Shown one piece after another: positions 1 to 8,546 of a stretch of 64,000 bases of DNA (positions are counted from its first letter, which is position 1; the number at the start of each line of letters is the position of its first letter). The translations under genes were made by a program, and so were the position numbers. The notes beneath the pieces are model-generated. The model ran no database searches and had not been told where the DNA came from. It was given only the letters and a program-made list of their open reading frames with translations. Origin of the DNA: Niallia sp. FSL W8-0635 (GTDB lineage: Bacteria > Bacillota > Bacilli > Bacillales > Cytobacillaceae); contig NZ_JBBOYD010000001.1 of assembly GCF_038007965.1 (NCBI RefSeq), positions 4,566,501 to 4,630,500 of the forward strand, read 5' to 3'.

Positions 1-137
1 GCTAATCCAACTAGACTAATATCTGTAAAGCTAATAAAAAAGGCTACTACAATTGGAATTAAGGAAAACAACATTAGCAAGAGCAATGCAGGAGTTATAA
101 ATAAGTACGGGGCTCTTTTACTAGTAAAGTTTCTCAA
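1..137 (-). CDS. Sugar ABC transporter permease, N-terminal part (cut by window edge)
   Basis: Only the first 45 codons lie in the window. Reading starts at a TTG (135-137) about 7 nt after an AAGGAAGTG ribosome binding site, and begins MRNFTSKRAPYLFITPALLL followed by a hydrophobic segment rich in L, I, V and F. This is the usual start of a MalF/UgpA-type permease: a short basic cytoplasmic tail, then TM1. The solute-binding protein gene lies directly upstream in the same direction, which supports a carbohydrate importer operon. The permease role follows from context and N-terminal pattern only, since the EAA loop lies outside the window. Confidence 0.8.
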   Translation of the reverse strand, partial: MRNFTSKRAPYLFITPALLLLMLFSLIPIVVAFFISFTDISLVGL

Positions 138-170
138 TTTTAAAGCACTTCCTTTACTTTAAATAGAAAG

Positions 171-273
171 GGAGTATCTCCTAGAAGGAAGATTCTATTT
201 TTCTACCGATTCGATCAGGGTTCTGACCGAATCGGTAGTATTCAGATAGCCTCTTCGATGTTTGAGATACTCC
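171..273 (-). repeat. Intercistronic stem-loop between binding protein and permease
   Basis: Two nested inverted repeats fill the gap between the genes. An inner 11-bp perfect stem (203-213 with 228-238) carries a second small stem inside it (215-218 with 223-226). An outer 10-bp pair (171-180 with 264-273) encloses both. There is no U-tract, so this looks like an RNA-stabilising or translation-setting element. Such elements are common between highly expressed binding-protein genes and their permease genes. Confidence 0.65.
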
Positions 274-284
274 TCTCTGCTCGT

Positions 285-1532
285 TTATTTGCTTAAAACT
301 TTTTCTGTTTCCGTGTTAAACGCATCTAGTTCTGATTGCACGTCTTCTCCACCGAGATAAATTTTCTCAAAATGCTTCAGATAGTTTTGCGCAATTTCTT
401 CAAATTCAGGAATTAACGGCATTGGACGAGAATTTTCCATTTGCTGTCCAAATACTTCATATAATGGATCTCCAGCTAGCTTTTCATCATTCCATGCTTC
501 TTTTACTGTTGGCATTGCATTCGTTAATTCTAACCATTTTAATTGATTTTCCTTCTTCACCATAAAATCAATAAACTGTGCCGCTTGATCTTTTTTCTTT
601 GAATGTTCAAAGATTGTTAAGTTAGAACCACCAAGACTTGAAAAATTATTATCTTTACCAGAAGGAAGAACCGCAGTTGCCCATTTACCTTCTATATCTG
701 GCACTGTTTCATTAACCGCTTTCACCATCCACGGACCACTAATAAACATTGGCACAATAGCATCCCCTGAGAACGTTTGCGAAACATCCATACCTAAATC
801 CTGTTTAGGTGCATAGCCTTTTTGAATCATATCATTTAAATACGTAACCGCTTCAACAAATGGTGCCTCGTTAAATAGTGGTTTTCCGTCATTAGTCAAT
901 ACCTGAGAGCCGTTTTGACGCGCAAACATAAAGCCTAGCGTCTGTTCCTTCGAGTCAACATTTAGTCCATACATGTTGTCTCCTCGTTCGGATAATTTTT
1001 TTGCTGCATCTTCAAGTTCTTCCCATGTTTTAGGTGCCTCTTTATATCCAACAGATTCTAAGATATCTGTACGATAGAATAAAACTCTCGTTTCTGCTGC
1101 CCATGGAATTGCATAATATTTATCATCAAACTTTGTTGTTTCTACTGAACCTTCAAAGAAGTTATCCGGGTTTAAATTATCGTATTTCTCGATATATTCA
1201 CCCATATCTGCCAATGCTCCAGCAGCTTGAAATTCTGGCATCCAAGTAGTACCCATTTGAAGTACATCCGGGCCTTGTTTTGAAGCAACCGCCGTTAGTA
1301 ATTTATCATGAGCACTAGCCCAAGGAATCGCTTGAATTTTAACTTCAATGCCAGTTTCTTTTGTAAATTCCTCTGCCATTTTTGGAAGTTGTTTTACTTC
1401 ATCTCCCATTCCCCAAACTGTCAGTACTTCTGAGTTACTAGCATCATTTTTACTATCAGAACATCCCGCCATTAATCCAACTGCAAGTAATGCTGTGGTT
1501 CCTAGCAATGCAAATTTCTTTTTGAAATTCAT
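285..1532 (-). CDS. Extracellular sugar-binding lipoprotein of an ABC importer
   Basis: This 415-residue protein is a family 1 extracellular solute-binding protein. It captures a sugar or oligosaccharide outside the membrane and delivers it to the permease encoded just downstream. It begins MNFKKKFALLG with a lipoprotein signal and lipobox LMAGC (Cys lipidation), followed by a D/S/N-rich linker. The mature part has the family features (LTVWGMGDEV start, Y(Y)AIPWAAETRVLFYR ligand-lobe motif). An in-frame ATG five codons upstream exists, but the GGAGGAAA ribosome binding site overlaps it, so the ATG at 1532 is chosen. Expression is probably under the LacI-type operators and cre upstream. The sugar cannot be named. 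Confidence 0.9.
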   Translation of the reverse strand: MNFKKKFALLGTTALLAVGLMAGCSDSKNDASNSEVLTVWGMGDEVKQLPKMAEEFTKETGIEVKIQAIPWASAHDKLLTAVASKQGPDVLQMGTTWMPEFQAAGALADMGEYIEKYDNLNPDNFFEGSVETTKFDDKYYAIPWAAETRVLFYRTDILESVGYKEAPKTWEELEDAAKKLSERGDNMYGLNVDSKEQTLGFMFARQNGSQVLTNDGKPLFNEAPFVEAVTYLNDMIQKGYAPKQDLGMDVSQTFSGDAIVPMFISGPWMVKAVNETVPDIEGKWATAVLPSGKDNNFSSLGGSNLTIFEHSKKKDQAAQFIDFMVKKENQLKWLELTNAMPTVKEAWNDEKLAGDPLYEVFGQQMENSRPMPLIPEFEEIAQNYLKHFEKIYLGGEDVQSELDAFNTETEKVLSK

Positions 1533-1565
1533 ATTTGTTTCCTCCATTTTTTGATGAAAATTTTA

Positions 1566-1661
1566 TAGAAACGTTTCGATATAAGTAAGTATATATCACC
1601 GATTTATATCTTGCAAGCGTTTTCTACCCTATTTTTTTATATAAAATTGTAGAAACGTTTC
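1566..1661 (-). promoter_or_regulatory. Sugar operon promoter with two LacI-type operators and cre
   Basis: A sigma-A promoter reads leftward: -35 TTGCAA (1611-1616), 17-nt spacer, -10 TATACT (complement of 1588-1593). Identical GAAACGTTTC palindromes lie at 1568-1577, near the start point, and at 1652-1661, upstream of the promoter. They are exactly 84 bp apart, eight turns of DNA. A one-mismatch cre (1612-1625, AGAAAACGCTTGCA on the minus strand) overlaps the -35. This predicts repression by a cognate LacI-family protein, possibly with looping, plus CcpA control. Confidence 0.75.
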
Positions 1662-1718
1662 ACAAATAAAAAAGAATGTCTCTACAATATTTAGGATACA
1701 AATATTGTAGAGACATTC
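1662..1718 (-). terminator. Terminator of the pyruvyl transferase gene
   Basis: A perfect 18-bp stem (1674-1691 with 1701-1718, 9-nt loop) is followed on the minus strand by a T-rich run (complement of 1662-1673). It lies 15 nt after the stop of the pyruvyl transferase gene. Confidence 0.9.
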
Positions 1719-1732
1719 TAATTTTAGCTAAC

Positions 1733-2764
1733 TTATCCTCTAAAAAAATCCTTCAACACTTGGAAATCCTCTCTTACATCTATCTTGTTAGGCTCAGCAC
1801 TTTGCAATCTTTCCATAATCGCTGGTATCTCTTTTACATCTTTGTTATCGGTATATTCAATGAATGATAATTCATGTAGCCAATCATTATAGGAATGCTT
1901 TGCTTTTCCATAGCTGTTTCCAAATACTAGACAAGGCGTCTTCGTTATAATAGAAAAAATCATTGCGTGCAGGCGGTCTGTAATGATTAGTTTTTTTGAG
2001 CCAATTTTATCAAGCATTTTTAAAAACTGGTCTTCTCGGTCCGCATAATCAATCACATCCACCTCTGAAAGAACCGTATCTGTTCTCTCCACAGAATTAT
2101 CTTTTCCCACTAAGTCCATTAAATCAGATACGAAGCTTTCCTCTGTTACTTTTTCCTTGTCCGCTCTTAAAACAAACAATACCCCGTCCCTTTCAAGGTT
2201 CCTTGGCTCAATGGAAAGAGATAGCACCATATCTGGTGTGTACAGTACATTCGCTTGAAAAGTATCCTTTAAGATTGCTAAGGTTTGATTCTCTCTTGCT
2301 ACTAAGGTGAGGTTAGGATTCTTGTTATATGCGTCCTGGCTTTTTTTCTTCTCTGCTTGTCCTTCCTCTGTATCTTCAAAAAAGGCAGATTGCGGGAATA
2401 CAATCGTTCGATAATCTTTAAATGACTCGATTACCTTTCTGCGATCCTCCTCGATATCCACATACAGACTTCCTAAATTCCCTCCACCTGTAAAACAAAC
2501 AACATCATCTGCTTTAATAATCTTTTTAACTAGCTCGATTCCTTCCTCTGTTGCATAATCCATAATTTCAATATATTCATAGTATGGAAAGCAATTTTTA
2601 ATGAATTTCTCTTCCGCATACGCTATTGCCTGATCCCCAATATTCGTATAACTTGGAGAGCCAAATAGAAATACTTTTCTTTTATTATTAAATAACGCTT
2701 CCTGATTTACATTAGGAGCAATTCCTTTTACTATATTAAACTCTTTTCTTGCTTGATTTAACAT
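1733..2764 (-). CDS. Polysaccharide pyruvyl transferase family protein
   Basis: This 343-residue cytoplasmic protein belongs to the polysaccharide pyruvyl transferase family (EpsO/YxaB/CsaB type), which moves a pyruvyl ketal from phosphoenolpyruvate onto cell-surface sugars. Visible family features are the N-terminal FLFGSPSYTNIGDQAIAYA segment (the xxNxGDxA motif), VCFTGGGNLG (the GGG motif), and a later KLIITDRLHAMIFSI segment with the conserved RxH motif. A strong AGGAGG ribosome binding site precedes the ATG. It stands alone with its own terminator and no other exopolysaccharide genes nearby, so the acceptor is unknown. It resembles the stand-alone YxaB-like members more than operon-borne Eps proteins. 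Confidence 0.85.
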   Translation of the reverse strand: MLNQARKEFNIVKGIAPNVNQEALFNNKRKVFLFGSPSYTNIGDQAIAYAEEKFIKNCFPYYEYIEIMDYATEEGIELVKKIIKADDVVCFTGGGNLGSLYVDIEEDRRKVIESFKDYRTIVFPQSAFFEDTEEGQAEKKKSQDAYNKNPNLTLVARENQTLAILKDTFQANVLYTPDMVLSLSIEPRNLERDGVLFVLRADKEKVTEESFVSDLMDLVGKDNSVERTDTVLSEVDVIDYADREDQFLKMLDKIGSKKLIITDRLHAMIFSIITKTPCLVFGNSYGKAKHSYNDWLHELSFIEYTDNKDVKEIPAIMERLQSAEPNKIDVREDFQVLKDFFRG

Positions 2765-2854
2765 AATGCCATTCCTCCTTCGATAGATCTTGTGGTTTTA
2801 CTGTCATGTACCCAAAATTAGTAGTATTTATTCCCAAAGAAATTACTTTCTCGC

Positions 2855-3316
2855 TTACTTCTTCTGTTTCCACGCCATAAGAATCGCCTTTCCATCACTT
2901 GGCGCATTTTCTCCATAATCAAAAGGAAGTAGTGCAAAGAAGATATAATATAGAGAGAAATACGCAAACTGATAAAAAAAGGAGCTTCTAGGTAGAACTT
3001 CCTGCATGATTAATAAATTTATTACCAAAACGGATAATAGGTTAAATAAACTTCCTCCACCATGAATTAAAATCTGTTGCCATCTCTTTTTTTCCTCAAT
3101 TCCTTTATAATAGCAAGTTGCATCTATAAAATAGAACAAGTGAATATGGATGGGACCAATACCAAATATCTCATTCCCCTTTCCAACGATTAAATCACCC
3201 TTTCCGCCAAACAGCCAAACAAAAAAATGATGTCCAGTAGCATGAATTAAGCTGACAATAGGTAATATAACGAAAAAGGCCCATGCGAATGTATCAAGAT
3301 CGCTTAGAGAAAACAT
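2855..3316 (-). CDS. M50-like membrane protein with a degenerate zinc motif
   Basis: This 153-residue multi-pass membrane protein has about four hydrophobic segments. TM1 contains IHATGHHFF, where site-2 proteases (family M50) carry HExxH. The Glu is replaced by Ala while both His remain. The C-terminal FDYGENAPSDGKAI resembles the NxxPxxxxDG motif of M50 enzymes. The layout is therefore that of a small M50 relative that has probably lost proteolysis. The ATG at 3316 is preferred, with GGGAGG six bases before it; another ATG two codons upstream overlaps the site. It follows no obvious operon partner; the pyruvyl transferase lies 90 nt downstream in the same direction. Function is unknown. Confidence 0.6.
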   Translation of the reverse strand: MFSLSDLDTFAWAFFVILPIVSLIHATGHHFFVWLFGGKGDLIVGKGNEIFGIGPIHIHLFYFIDATCYYKGIEEKKRWQQILIHGGGSLFNLLSVLVINLLIMQEVLPRSSFFYQFAYFSLYYIFFALLPFDYGENAPSDGKAILMAWKQKK

Positions 3317-3505
3317 CCTCATCCTCCCTTCTTCCTATTAAGATGAACGGTTCAAGTATGACTAGTTTGCTGAAAAAAATTAGATATAGTTAAGATACCT
3401 CCACTCCCTATGGCTGAATCCTTTATGCGAAATTTGATAGATATTGGTAATATTTTTATATATAATTAATTTATCAGAAAATTCTATTTCGAAGGGAGAA
3501 CCATC

Positions 3506-3874
3506 TTGATACAAAAAATTGGCCAAATCGGTGTAACTGTAAAGAATTTAGTAGATGCTATTCACTTTTATAAAGAAAAACTTGGTCTTACCCTTTTATT
3601 CCAAACAGATAATATGGCTTTTTTGGATTGCAATGGTTTGCGTATACTCCTGTCTCTGCCGGAAAGTATGGAATTTAATCACCAGAGCTCAACGATTTAT
3701 TTTCAAGTGGAGAATATAACAGCTGCTTATGAGAAATTAAAGAAGAATGAAGTGGAGGTTGTAAGCGAACCACACCTTGTAGCTAAGCTGGACTCTACCG
3801 AAACATGGATGGTCTTCTTCCGTGATTCCGAGGGAAATATGCATGCGTTAATGAGTGAAATAGAGGCTGCCTGA
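3506..3874 (+). CDS. VOC (glyoxalase/bleomycin-resistance fold) protein
   Basis: This 122-residue single-domain protein is from the vicinal oxygen chelate superfamily. The start pattern IGVTVKNLVDAIHFYKEKLG is the classic first beta-alpha-beta unit, and the closing WMVFFRDSEGNMHALM is the second metal-ligand strand (Glu in DSEGN). The start is a TTG at 3506, seven bases after GAAGGGAG. VOC proteins are metal-dependent lyases, dioxygenases or drug-binding proteins; nothing in the context shows which this is. A terminator hairpin overlaps its stop codon. Confidence 0.85.
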   Translation: MIQKIGQIGVTVKNLVDAIHFYKEKLGLTLLFQTDNMAFLDCNGLRILLSLPESMEFNHQSSTIYFQVENITAAYEKLKKNEVEVVSEPHLVAKLDSTETWMVFFRDSEGNMHALMSEIEAA

Positions 3875-3890
3875 TTAGGTAGATTTTTTT
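3867..3890 (+). terminator. Terminator of the VOC gene
   Basis: A short stem (3867-3872 with 3877-3882, one G-U pair) is followed by a T7 run. The TGA stop codon lies inside the stem. Confidence 0.7.
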
Positions 3891-4031
3891 GTTTGTACTT
3901 TTTAGGTTAGGTTAATGAACTGCTTTTTTCCTTGTGCTTTGGTTTTTCAGCTTTCATTGATGGATAATCCTATTGTTATGCAAAGCTTCTATTAAATAAG
4001 CAAACCCATGCAAAAAGAAATATAATTCTCT

Positions 4032-4077
4032 ATTAAATAAAATAAGCCTCCCCGTTTCACGTGAAACAAGGAGGCTT
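4032..4077 (-). terminator. Terminator of the phospholipase D-like gene, containing a parS site
   Basis: The outer 8-bp stem (4044-4051 with 4070-4077) encloses the 14-nt palindrome GTTTCACGTGAAAC (4054-4067). On the minus strand it is followed by a T-rich tail. The core 4053-4068 matches the Bacillus parS consensus TGTTTCACGTGAAACA at 15 of 16 positions. Confidence 0.8.
4053..4068. other. parS-like site (ParB/Spo0J binding)
   Basis: The sequence CGTTTCACGTGAAACA differs from the 16-bp Bacillus parS consensus only at its first base. In Bacillaceae most parS sites cluster around oriC, where they load ParB/Spo0J and SMC, so the site suggests an origin-proximal position. It lies in the stem of a terminator-like hairpin between two convergent genes, so the palindrome could also be there just for the terminator; the match extends further than a hairpin needs. 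Confidence 0.7.
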
Positions 4078-4125
4078 TAACGCTGTATTTATATTTCCTA
4101 GAAAATATTCTTGATTCTCCTATTT

Positions 4126-5568
4126 CTAAACTAAAAACGCAAAAAACTTTATGATAGGAGCTAACACTTTTATAGCTATTTTCTTCCAAAATACCACATC
4201 TGCTTGCTCTACATTTTCTTTCGCTTTATAGCCTCCACCTTCTAAAACCTGAAGACTATGATTATCAACTGTTTTATTTAGTTCCTTCTGCAGAAAGTGT
4301 GCAAAGTCTTCACTATCAATTAAAAGCATTGTTTCTGTATTTAAGAAAGTACTTCTTGCATCTACATTGTAGGAACCAATTAAACTAATTTTCCCATCAA
4401 AAATATATGTTTTTCCATGAAGAGACTCTGTTTTTTTCTGATATTCAAATAATTCATCTACCCAATTAATGATAGATTTTCGGTTTGACCAGTATCCTGA
4501 AAAAGCAACCATATTAGGTGTTGATGCAGCAGAGTTTGTCAGTACCTTCCAATGATCGACTGTTATTTTCTTTGGATCTGCATAATCAAGCATTTTCTGA
4601 GTAGGAACAATATAAGGACTTTCTAAATAAATAGATTTTCTTGCTTGTTCACTTAAAGAAACAAGTTCTTTCCAAATAAGTGGATCTTTATTGATCCGCT
4701 GATGTGGATTGTGAAGTAAATATACCTTATCAGTTGCATAAGCATCTTTTTTCCAATCTATCGCTTTATCTATTGGCAATGGATATACATCTTTTGCATT
4801 TGCTAGTATGTGCAAAGCATCTTCCACTTTTTCTTTTCCTATTTGTTCCTTCCTATGTGATACTTTTTTTACTGCATTCTTTGTAAAAGGATGATCCCAT
4901 ACGTATTGATAATACTCATCTATTTGCTTCAATACAGTAGTCTCATTTCCACCTTGCTCCTCGCTAAACACAATAACATCTCGATCATTTGACGCACCTT
5001 TTGTGCCAGCTGCGCTAAAGTATTTATCCCCTATATTTCTGCCACCAACTATGGCAAGCTCACTATCAATGACAAAAAGCTTATCATGAAAACGATTATT
5101 CCATGTCCAAGGCTTTCCTAGATGAAGAGGTTCGTAATACCTTAATTCGATATTTGGATGAGTAAATATTGCATAACTGTATAAGCGTAAATCCTTGTTG
5201 AATTGATTGACTATGCCATCTAATATGAGTCGTACTTTCACACCACGATTTGCTGCATCGAACAAACTACCAAAGAATAAATCAGCATAGGGACCTTTAT
5301 GGATTGCATATGTAGATATATCAATAGATTCTTTTGCATTTTTTATCAACTGCAGCCTTGCCAAACCTGAGTCTTCCCTATCTTGAAGTAATACAACTTT
5401 ATCTGGTGATACAACTTTTTTGTCATTCTGATTGAGTCTAGTCGTTGGCTTCCAAAGAGGGTCTGACTTGGGATCATAAAAATAAGGAACAATGACACAA
5501 GAAATTACAATATAAAGAAGGTAAACTCCAGCAAGTACCATGATTGTCTTCAGACTATTACCGATCAT
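4126..5568 (-). CDS. Phospholipase D family protein (cardiolipin synthase-like)
   Basis: This 480-residue protein has one N-terminal membrane anchor (IMVLAGVYLLYIVISCVIV) and two HKD motifs. The first is FHDKLFVIDSELAIVGGRNI, the second LHGKTYIFDGKISLIGSYNV, each with HxKxxxxD and a downstream G-G/S-x-N. This is the active-site pair of phosphatidyltransferases such as cardiolipin synthase and of phospholipase D. A true cardiolipin synthase usually has two TM helices and no long insert between the domains, so this may be a relative acting on phospholipids at the outer face. The ATG at 5568 is chosen because GGTGGGAG lies five bases before it; the upstream ATG overlaps that site. Confidence 0.85.
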   Translation of the reverse strand: MIGNSLKTIMVLAGVYLLYIVISCVIVPYFYDPKSDPLWKPTTRLNQNDKKVVSPDKVVLLQDREDSGLARLQLIKNAKESIDISTYAIHKGPYADLFFGSLFDAANRGVKVRLILDGIVNQFNKDLRLYSYAIFTHPNIELRYYEPLHLGKPWTWNNRFHDKLFVIDSELAIVGGRNIGDKYFSAAGTKGASNDRDVIVFSEEQGGNETTVLKQIDEYYQYVWDHPFTKNAVKKVSHRKEQIGKEKVEDALHILANAKDVYPLPIDKAIDWKKDAYATDKVYLLHNPHQRINKDPLIWKELVSLSEQARKSIYLESPYIVPTQKMLDYADPKKITVDHWKVLTNSAASTPNMVAFSGYWSNRKSIINWVDELFEYQKKTESLHGKTYIFDGKISLIGSYNVDARSTFLNTETMLLIDSEDFAHFLQKELNKTVDNHSLQVLEGGGYKAKENVEQADVVFWKKIAIKVLAPIIKFFAFLV

Positions 5569-5583
5569 ATTGTCTCCCACCAT

Positions 5584-6110
5584 TTTTTAATATAATTCTT
5601 ATTATATTCTCCCTAATTTGAAAAATTATTAAAAAGAAAATTACGCTAACTAATTATTCCTATTTACTTTTTTAGAAAGATACGTGAAATAGGAATAACG
5701 GCAACTTAAATCCCTTGTAAACTCCCTATGAAAAATTTTCCAAAATAACGGAAATATCAACCGACTTGCTATAATGCATATTAAACTAAGCAAGATTTCT
5801 CAATAAAAAAATGCGGAGCCAATAGATTGTTTAATCTTGTACTCATTGAAAATATTAGATTCCCATTCACTAAAAGAATATTTTTTACAATTCTGATATC
5901 CCTAAACCATTTGCAACACATTTAAATTAGTACGAGGATTCCTTCAACAAGTTTGGTAGAGAGAACCCGATTTACTAATAGATTTCATTTGTGAATCTTA
6001 ATTGAGAAAAAGCCTCAACAAATGAAAATCACTTGTTATGTAGCAAAAACAACTTAAACCGCATACCAATGTTGTCAACTTTTTTACGAAAAGAAGCGAG
6101 ATACATAGTA
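5584..6110. other. Gene-free stretch upstream of ahpC
   Basis: There is no credible ORF on either strand. The only clear structure is a perfect 12-bp inverted repeat (5654-5665 with 5687-5698, 21-nt loop, no U-tract). A 14-nt palindrome AGATTGTTTAATCT lies near 5824. The rest is AT-rich and shows nothing recognisable. Confidence 0.5.
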
Positions 6111-6121
6111 TATAAAAATTA

Positions 6122-6209
6122 AAATAATTATTATTAAGTTCCATCTTATCCTTGACAAAATAATTAAATTTATATAATAATAAATGTTGTATTGTAATAA
6201 TTATTATTT
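6122..6209 (+). promoter_or_regulatory. ahpC promoter flanked by two PerR/Fur-like boxes
   Basis: A promoter with -35 TTGACA (6152-6157) and an AT-rich -10 region at 6173-6180 precedes ahpC. The 13-mer AATAATTATTATT occurs twice, at 6123-6135 and 6196-6208. Each copy sits in a 15-mer matching the PerR box TTATAATNATTATAA at about 11 of 14 informative positions. One lies upstream of the -35 and one downstream of the -10. In B. subtilis ahpCF is a PerR target, so peroxide-inducible derepression is the likely control. Confidence 0.7.
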
Positions 6210-6275
6210 GAATAAGTTTAGATTATTCGTCTAAACTAGTAATAAATTTTATTCATATTTAGGAGGAATTTAACG

Positions 6276-6839
6276 ATGTCAATTATTGGAAGAGAAGTTG
6301 CGCCATTTAAAGCTCAAGCATTTCAAAAAGGTGAATTTATTGAAGTAACAGAAGAAAACTTAAAAGGTAAATGGAGTATTTTCTGTTTTTACCCAGCTGA
6401 TTTCACTTTTGTATGCCCAACTGAATTAGAAGATTTACAAAACGAATATGCTACATTAAAAAACCTTGGTGTAGAAGTATACTCTGTTTCAACAGACACT
6501 CATTTCACACACAAAGCATGGCATGATCATTCAGATGCAATCGGAAAAATTGAGTACATAATGATTGGTGATCCAACACAAAGAATTTCTCGTGACTTTG
6601 AAATTCTAAACGAAGAAGCTGGTCTTGCAGACCGTGGAACTTTCATTATCGATCCAGATGGTAAAATCCAAGCTGTTGAAATCAATGCTGATGGTATCGG
6701 CCGTGACGCTAGCACACTTGTTAACAAAATTAAAGCTGCACAATATGTACGCAACAATCCAGGTGAAGTTTGCCCAGCTAAATGGCAAGAAGGTAGCACA
6801 ACACTTAAGCCTAGCCTAGACCTTGTTGGTAAAATTTAA
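6276..6839 (+). CDS. ahpC: Alkyl hydroperoxide reductase peroxiredoxin subunit AhpC
   Basis: This 187-residue protein is a typical 2-Cys peroxiredoxin that reduces H2O2 and organic peroxides in the cytoplasm. The peroxidatic Cys47 is in [11 protein letters not shown] and the resolving Cys166 in GEVCPAKW, exactly as in bacterial AhpC. Length matches the family. The start follows AGGAGGAA. It is the first gene of the ahpCF operon, 14 nt before ahpF, which recycles it with NADH. Expression probably answers to peroxide through the PerR-like boxes upstream. Confidence 0.98.
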   Translation: MSIIGREVAPFKAQAFQKGEFIEVTEENLKGKWSIFCFYPADFTFVCPTELEDLQNEYATLKNLGVEVYSVSTDTHFTHKAWHDHSDAIGKIEYIMIGDPTQRISRDFEILNEEAGLADRGTFIIDPDGKIQAVEINADGIGRDASTLVNKIKAAQYVRNNPGEVCPAKWQEGSTTLKPSLDLVGKI

Positions 6840-6853
6840 GGGAGTGGCTCTAT

Positions 6854-8383
6854 ATGTTACTAGATAATGAAATAAAAGGGCAATTGAATCAATATTTGCA
6901 AATGATGGAAGGCGATGTGGTTCTTAAGGTTAGCACGGGATCTGATGAAGTATCCCGTGACATGCTAGCCCTAGTTGATGAACTAGCTACTATGTCATCT
7001 AATATCAAAGTAGAAACAACTGAATTAGAGAGAACACCAAGCTTTAGTGTGAATCGTGTTGGAGAAGATACTGGAATTACTTTTGCTGGTATCCCTCTAG
7101 GACATGAATTTACTTCTCTAGTATTAGCTTTACTTCAAGTAAGTGGTAGAGCTCCTAAGGTAGAGCAAAAAGTAATCGATCAAATTAAAGCAATCAAAGG
7201 TGAATATCGCTTTGAATCTTACATTAGCTTAACTTGCCATAACTGTCCGGATGTTGTACAAGCATTGAATGTTATGAGTCTTTTAAACCCTGGAATCACA
7301 CATACAATGATTGACGGGGCTGCTTTTAAAGAAGAAGTAGAAAGCAAAGATATCATGGCAGTGCCTACTGTTTTCCTTAATGGAGAATCATTCGGCAGTG
7401 GTCGTATGTCATTAGAAGAAATTTTAGCAAAAATGGGTAGCACAGCTGATGCTTCTGAATTTGCTAGCAAAGAACCTTTTGATGTATTAGTAGTTGGTGG
7501 TGGTCCTGCTGGTTCAAGTGCTGCAATCTATGCTGCACGTAAAGGAATCCGCACTGGTATTGTTGCAGAACGCTTCGGTGGCCAAATCATGGATACTTTA
7601 GCTATTGAAAACTTCATTAGTGTAAAGCAAACAGAAGGTCCTAAGCTTGCAGCTAGTTTAGAAGAACATGTAAAAGAATATAACATTGATGTTATGAATC
7701 TTCAACGTGCTAAACGCCTAGAGAAAAAGGATTTAATAGAAATCGAGCTAGAGAATGGTGCCGTTCTTAAAAGTAAATCTGTTATTCTATCAACTGGTGC
7801 TCGCTGGCGTAATGTTGGCGTACCTGGTGAAGCAGAATTTAAGAACAAAGGTGTAGCATATTGCCCACACTGTGACGGTCCATTATTTACTGGAAAAGAT
7901 GTTGCTGTAATTGGTGGCGGTAACTCAGGAATTGAAGCTGCTATTGACTTGGCAGGAATTGTGAAACACGTAACAGTTCTTGAATATATGTCAGAATTAA
8001 AAGCTGATTCTGTTTTACAAGAGCGTCTTTATAGCCTTCCAAACGTTACTGTTCTTAAAAATGTTCAAACAAAAGAAATTACTGGTACTGATAAAGTTAA
8101 CGGTATTACTTATATTGAACGTGAGACAGGCGAAGAAAAACATGTCGAGCTTGCAGGTGTATTCGTTCAAATCGGTCTAGTACCTAATACAGATTGGTTA
8201 GAAGGCGCTGTAGAGCGTAACAGAATGGGTGAAATTCTTGTCGATAAGCATGGTGCTACAAGCCTACCAGGTGTATTCGCAGCTGGAGATTGTACAGACA
8301 GTGCTTATAAGCAAATCATTATTTCTATGGGTTCAGGTGCAACTGCTTCTTTAGGTGCATTTGATTATCTAATCCGTAATTAA
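6854..8383 (+). CDS. ahpF: Alkyl hydroperoxide reductase flavoprotein subunit AhpF
   Basis: This 509-residue FAD enzyme passes electrons from NADH to AhpC. The N-terminal tandem thioredoxin-fold domain (about 1-195) carries the CHNC redox pair at Cys128/Cys131. The thioredoxin reductase-like part has the FAD GGGPAG loop near residue 215, the redox CPHC at Cys337/Cys340, the NADH-binding GGGNSG loop, and the terminal AAGDCT motif. It is co-transcribed with ahpC and ends at a strong terminator. Length and order are standard. Confidence 0.98.
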   Translation: MLLDNEIKGQLNQYLQMMEGDVVLKVSTGSDEVSRDMLALVDELATMSSNIKVETTELERTPSFSVNRVGEDTGITFAGIPLGHEFTSLVLALLQVSGRAPKVEQKVIDQIKAIKGEYRFESYISLTCHNCPDVVQALNVMSLLNPGITHTMIDGAAFKEEVESKDIMAVPTVFLNGESFGSGRMSLEEILAKMGSTADASEFASKEPFDVLVVGGGPAGSSAAIYAARKGIRTGIVAERFGGQIMDTLAIENFISVKQTEGPKLAASLEEHVKEYNIDVMNLQRAKRLEKKDLIEIELENGAVLKSKSVILSTGARWRNVGVPGEAEFKNKGVAYCPHCDGPLFTGKDVAVIGGGNSGIEAAIDLAGIVKHVTVLEYMSELKADSVLQERLYSLPNVTVLKNVQTKEITGTDKVNGITYIERETGEEKHVELAGVFVQIGLVPNTDWLEGAVERNRMGEILVDKHGATSLPGVFAAGDCTDSAYKQIIISMGSGATASLGAFDYLIRN

Positions 8384-8396
8384 TAGGTGTTTATGT

Positions 8397-8430
8397 AAAA
8401 GAGCTTCCTTTTTGGGGAGCTCTTTTTTAT
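8397..8430 (+). terminator. Terminator of ahpCF
   Basis: A 9-bp stem (8397-8405 with 8418-8426) closes with a T-rich run, 14 nt after the ahpF stop. Confidence 0.9.
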
Positions 8431-8492
8431 TATGTGGATTTTATTTGGTAGGGGTTGTAGGTGGTTTTTTGTAATTTTTTTATTGTGAAATG

Positions 8493-8532
8493 ACTAATTA
8501 AAAGGCCAATCCTCTAAAACAGGACTGGCCTT
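8493..8532 (-). terminator. Terminator of the acetyltransferase gene
   Basis: A GC-rich stem (8502-8513 with 8521-8532, one mismatch) is followed on the minus strand by a T-rich tail. Confidence 0.8.
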
Positions 8533-8546
8533 CATTCATTTCCACT

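Noticed and set aside
1648..1664. GAAACGTTTC at 1652-1661 read as a CcpA cre site
   Set aside because: The outer bases do not fit the cre consensus (A and C where C and A/T are needed); a LacI-family operator fits the duplicated palindrome better.
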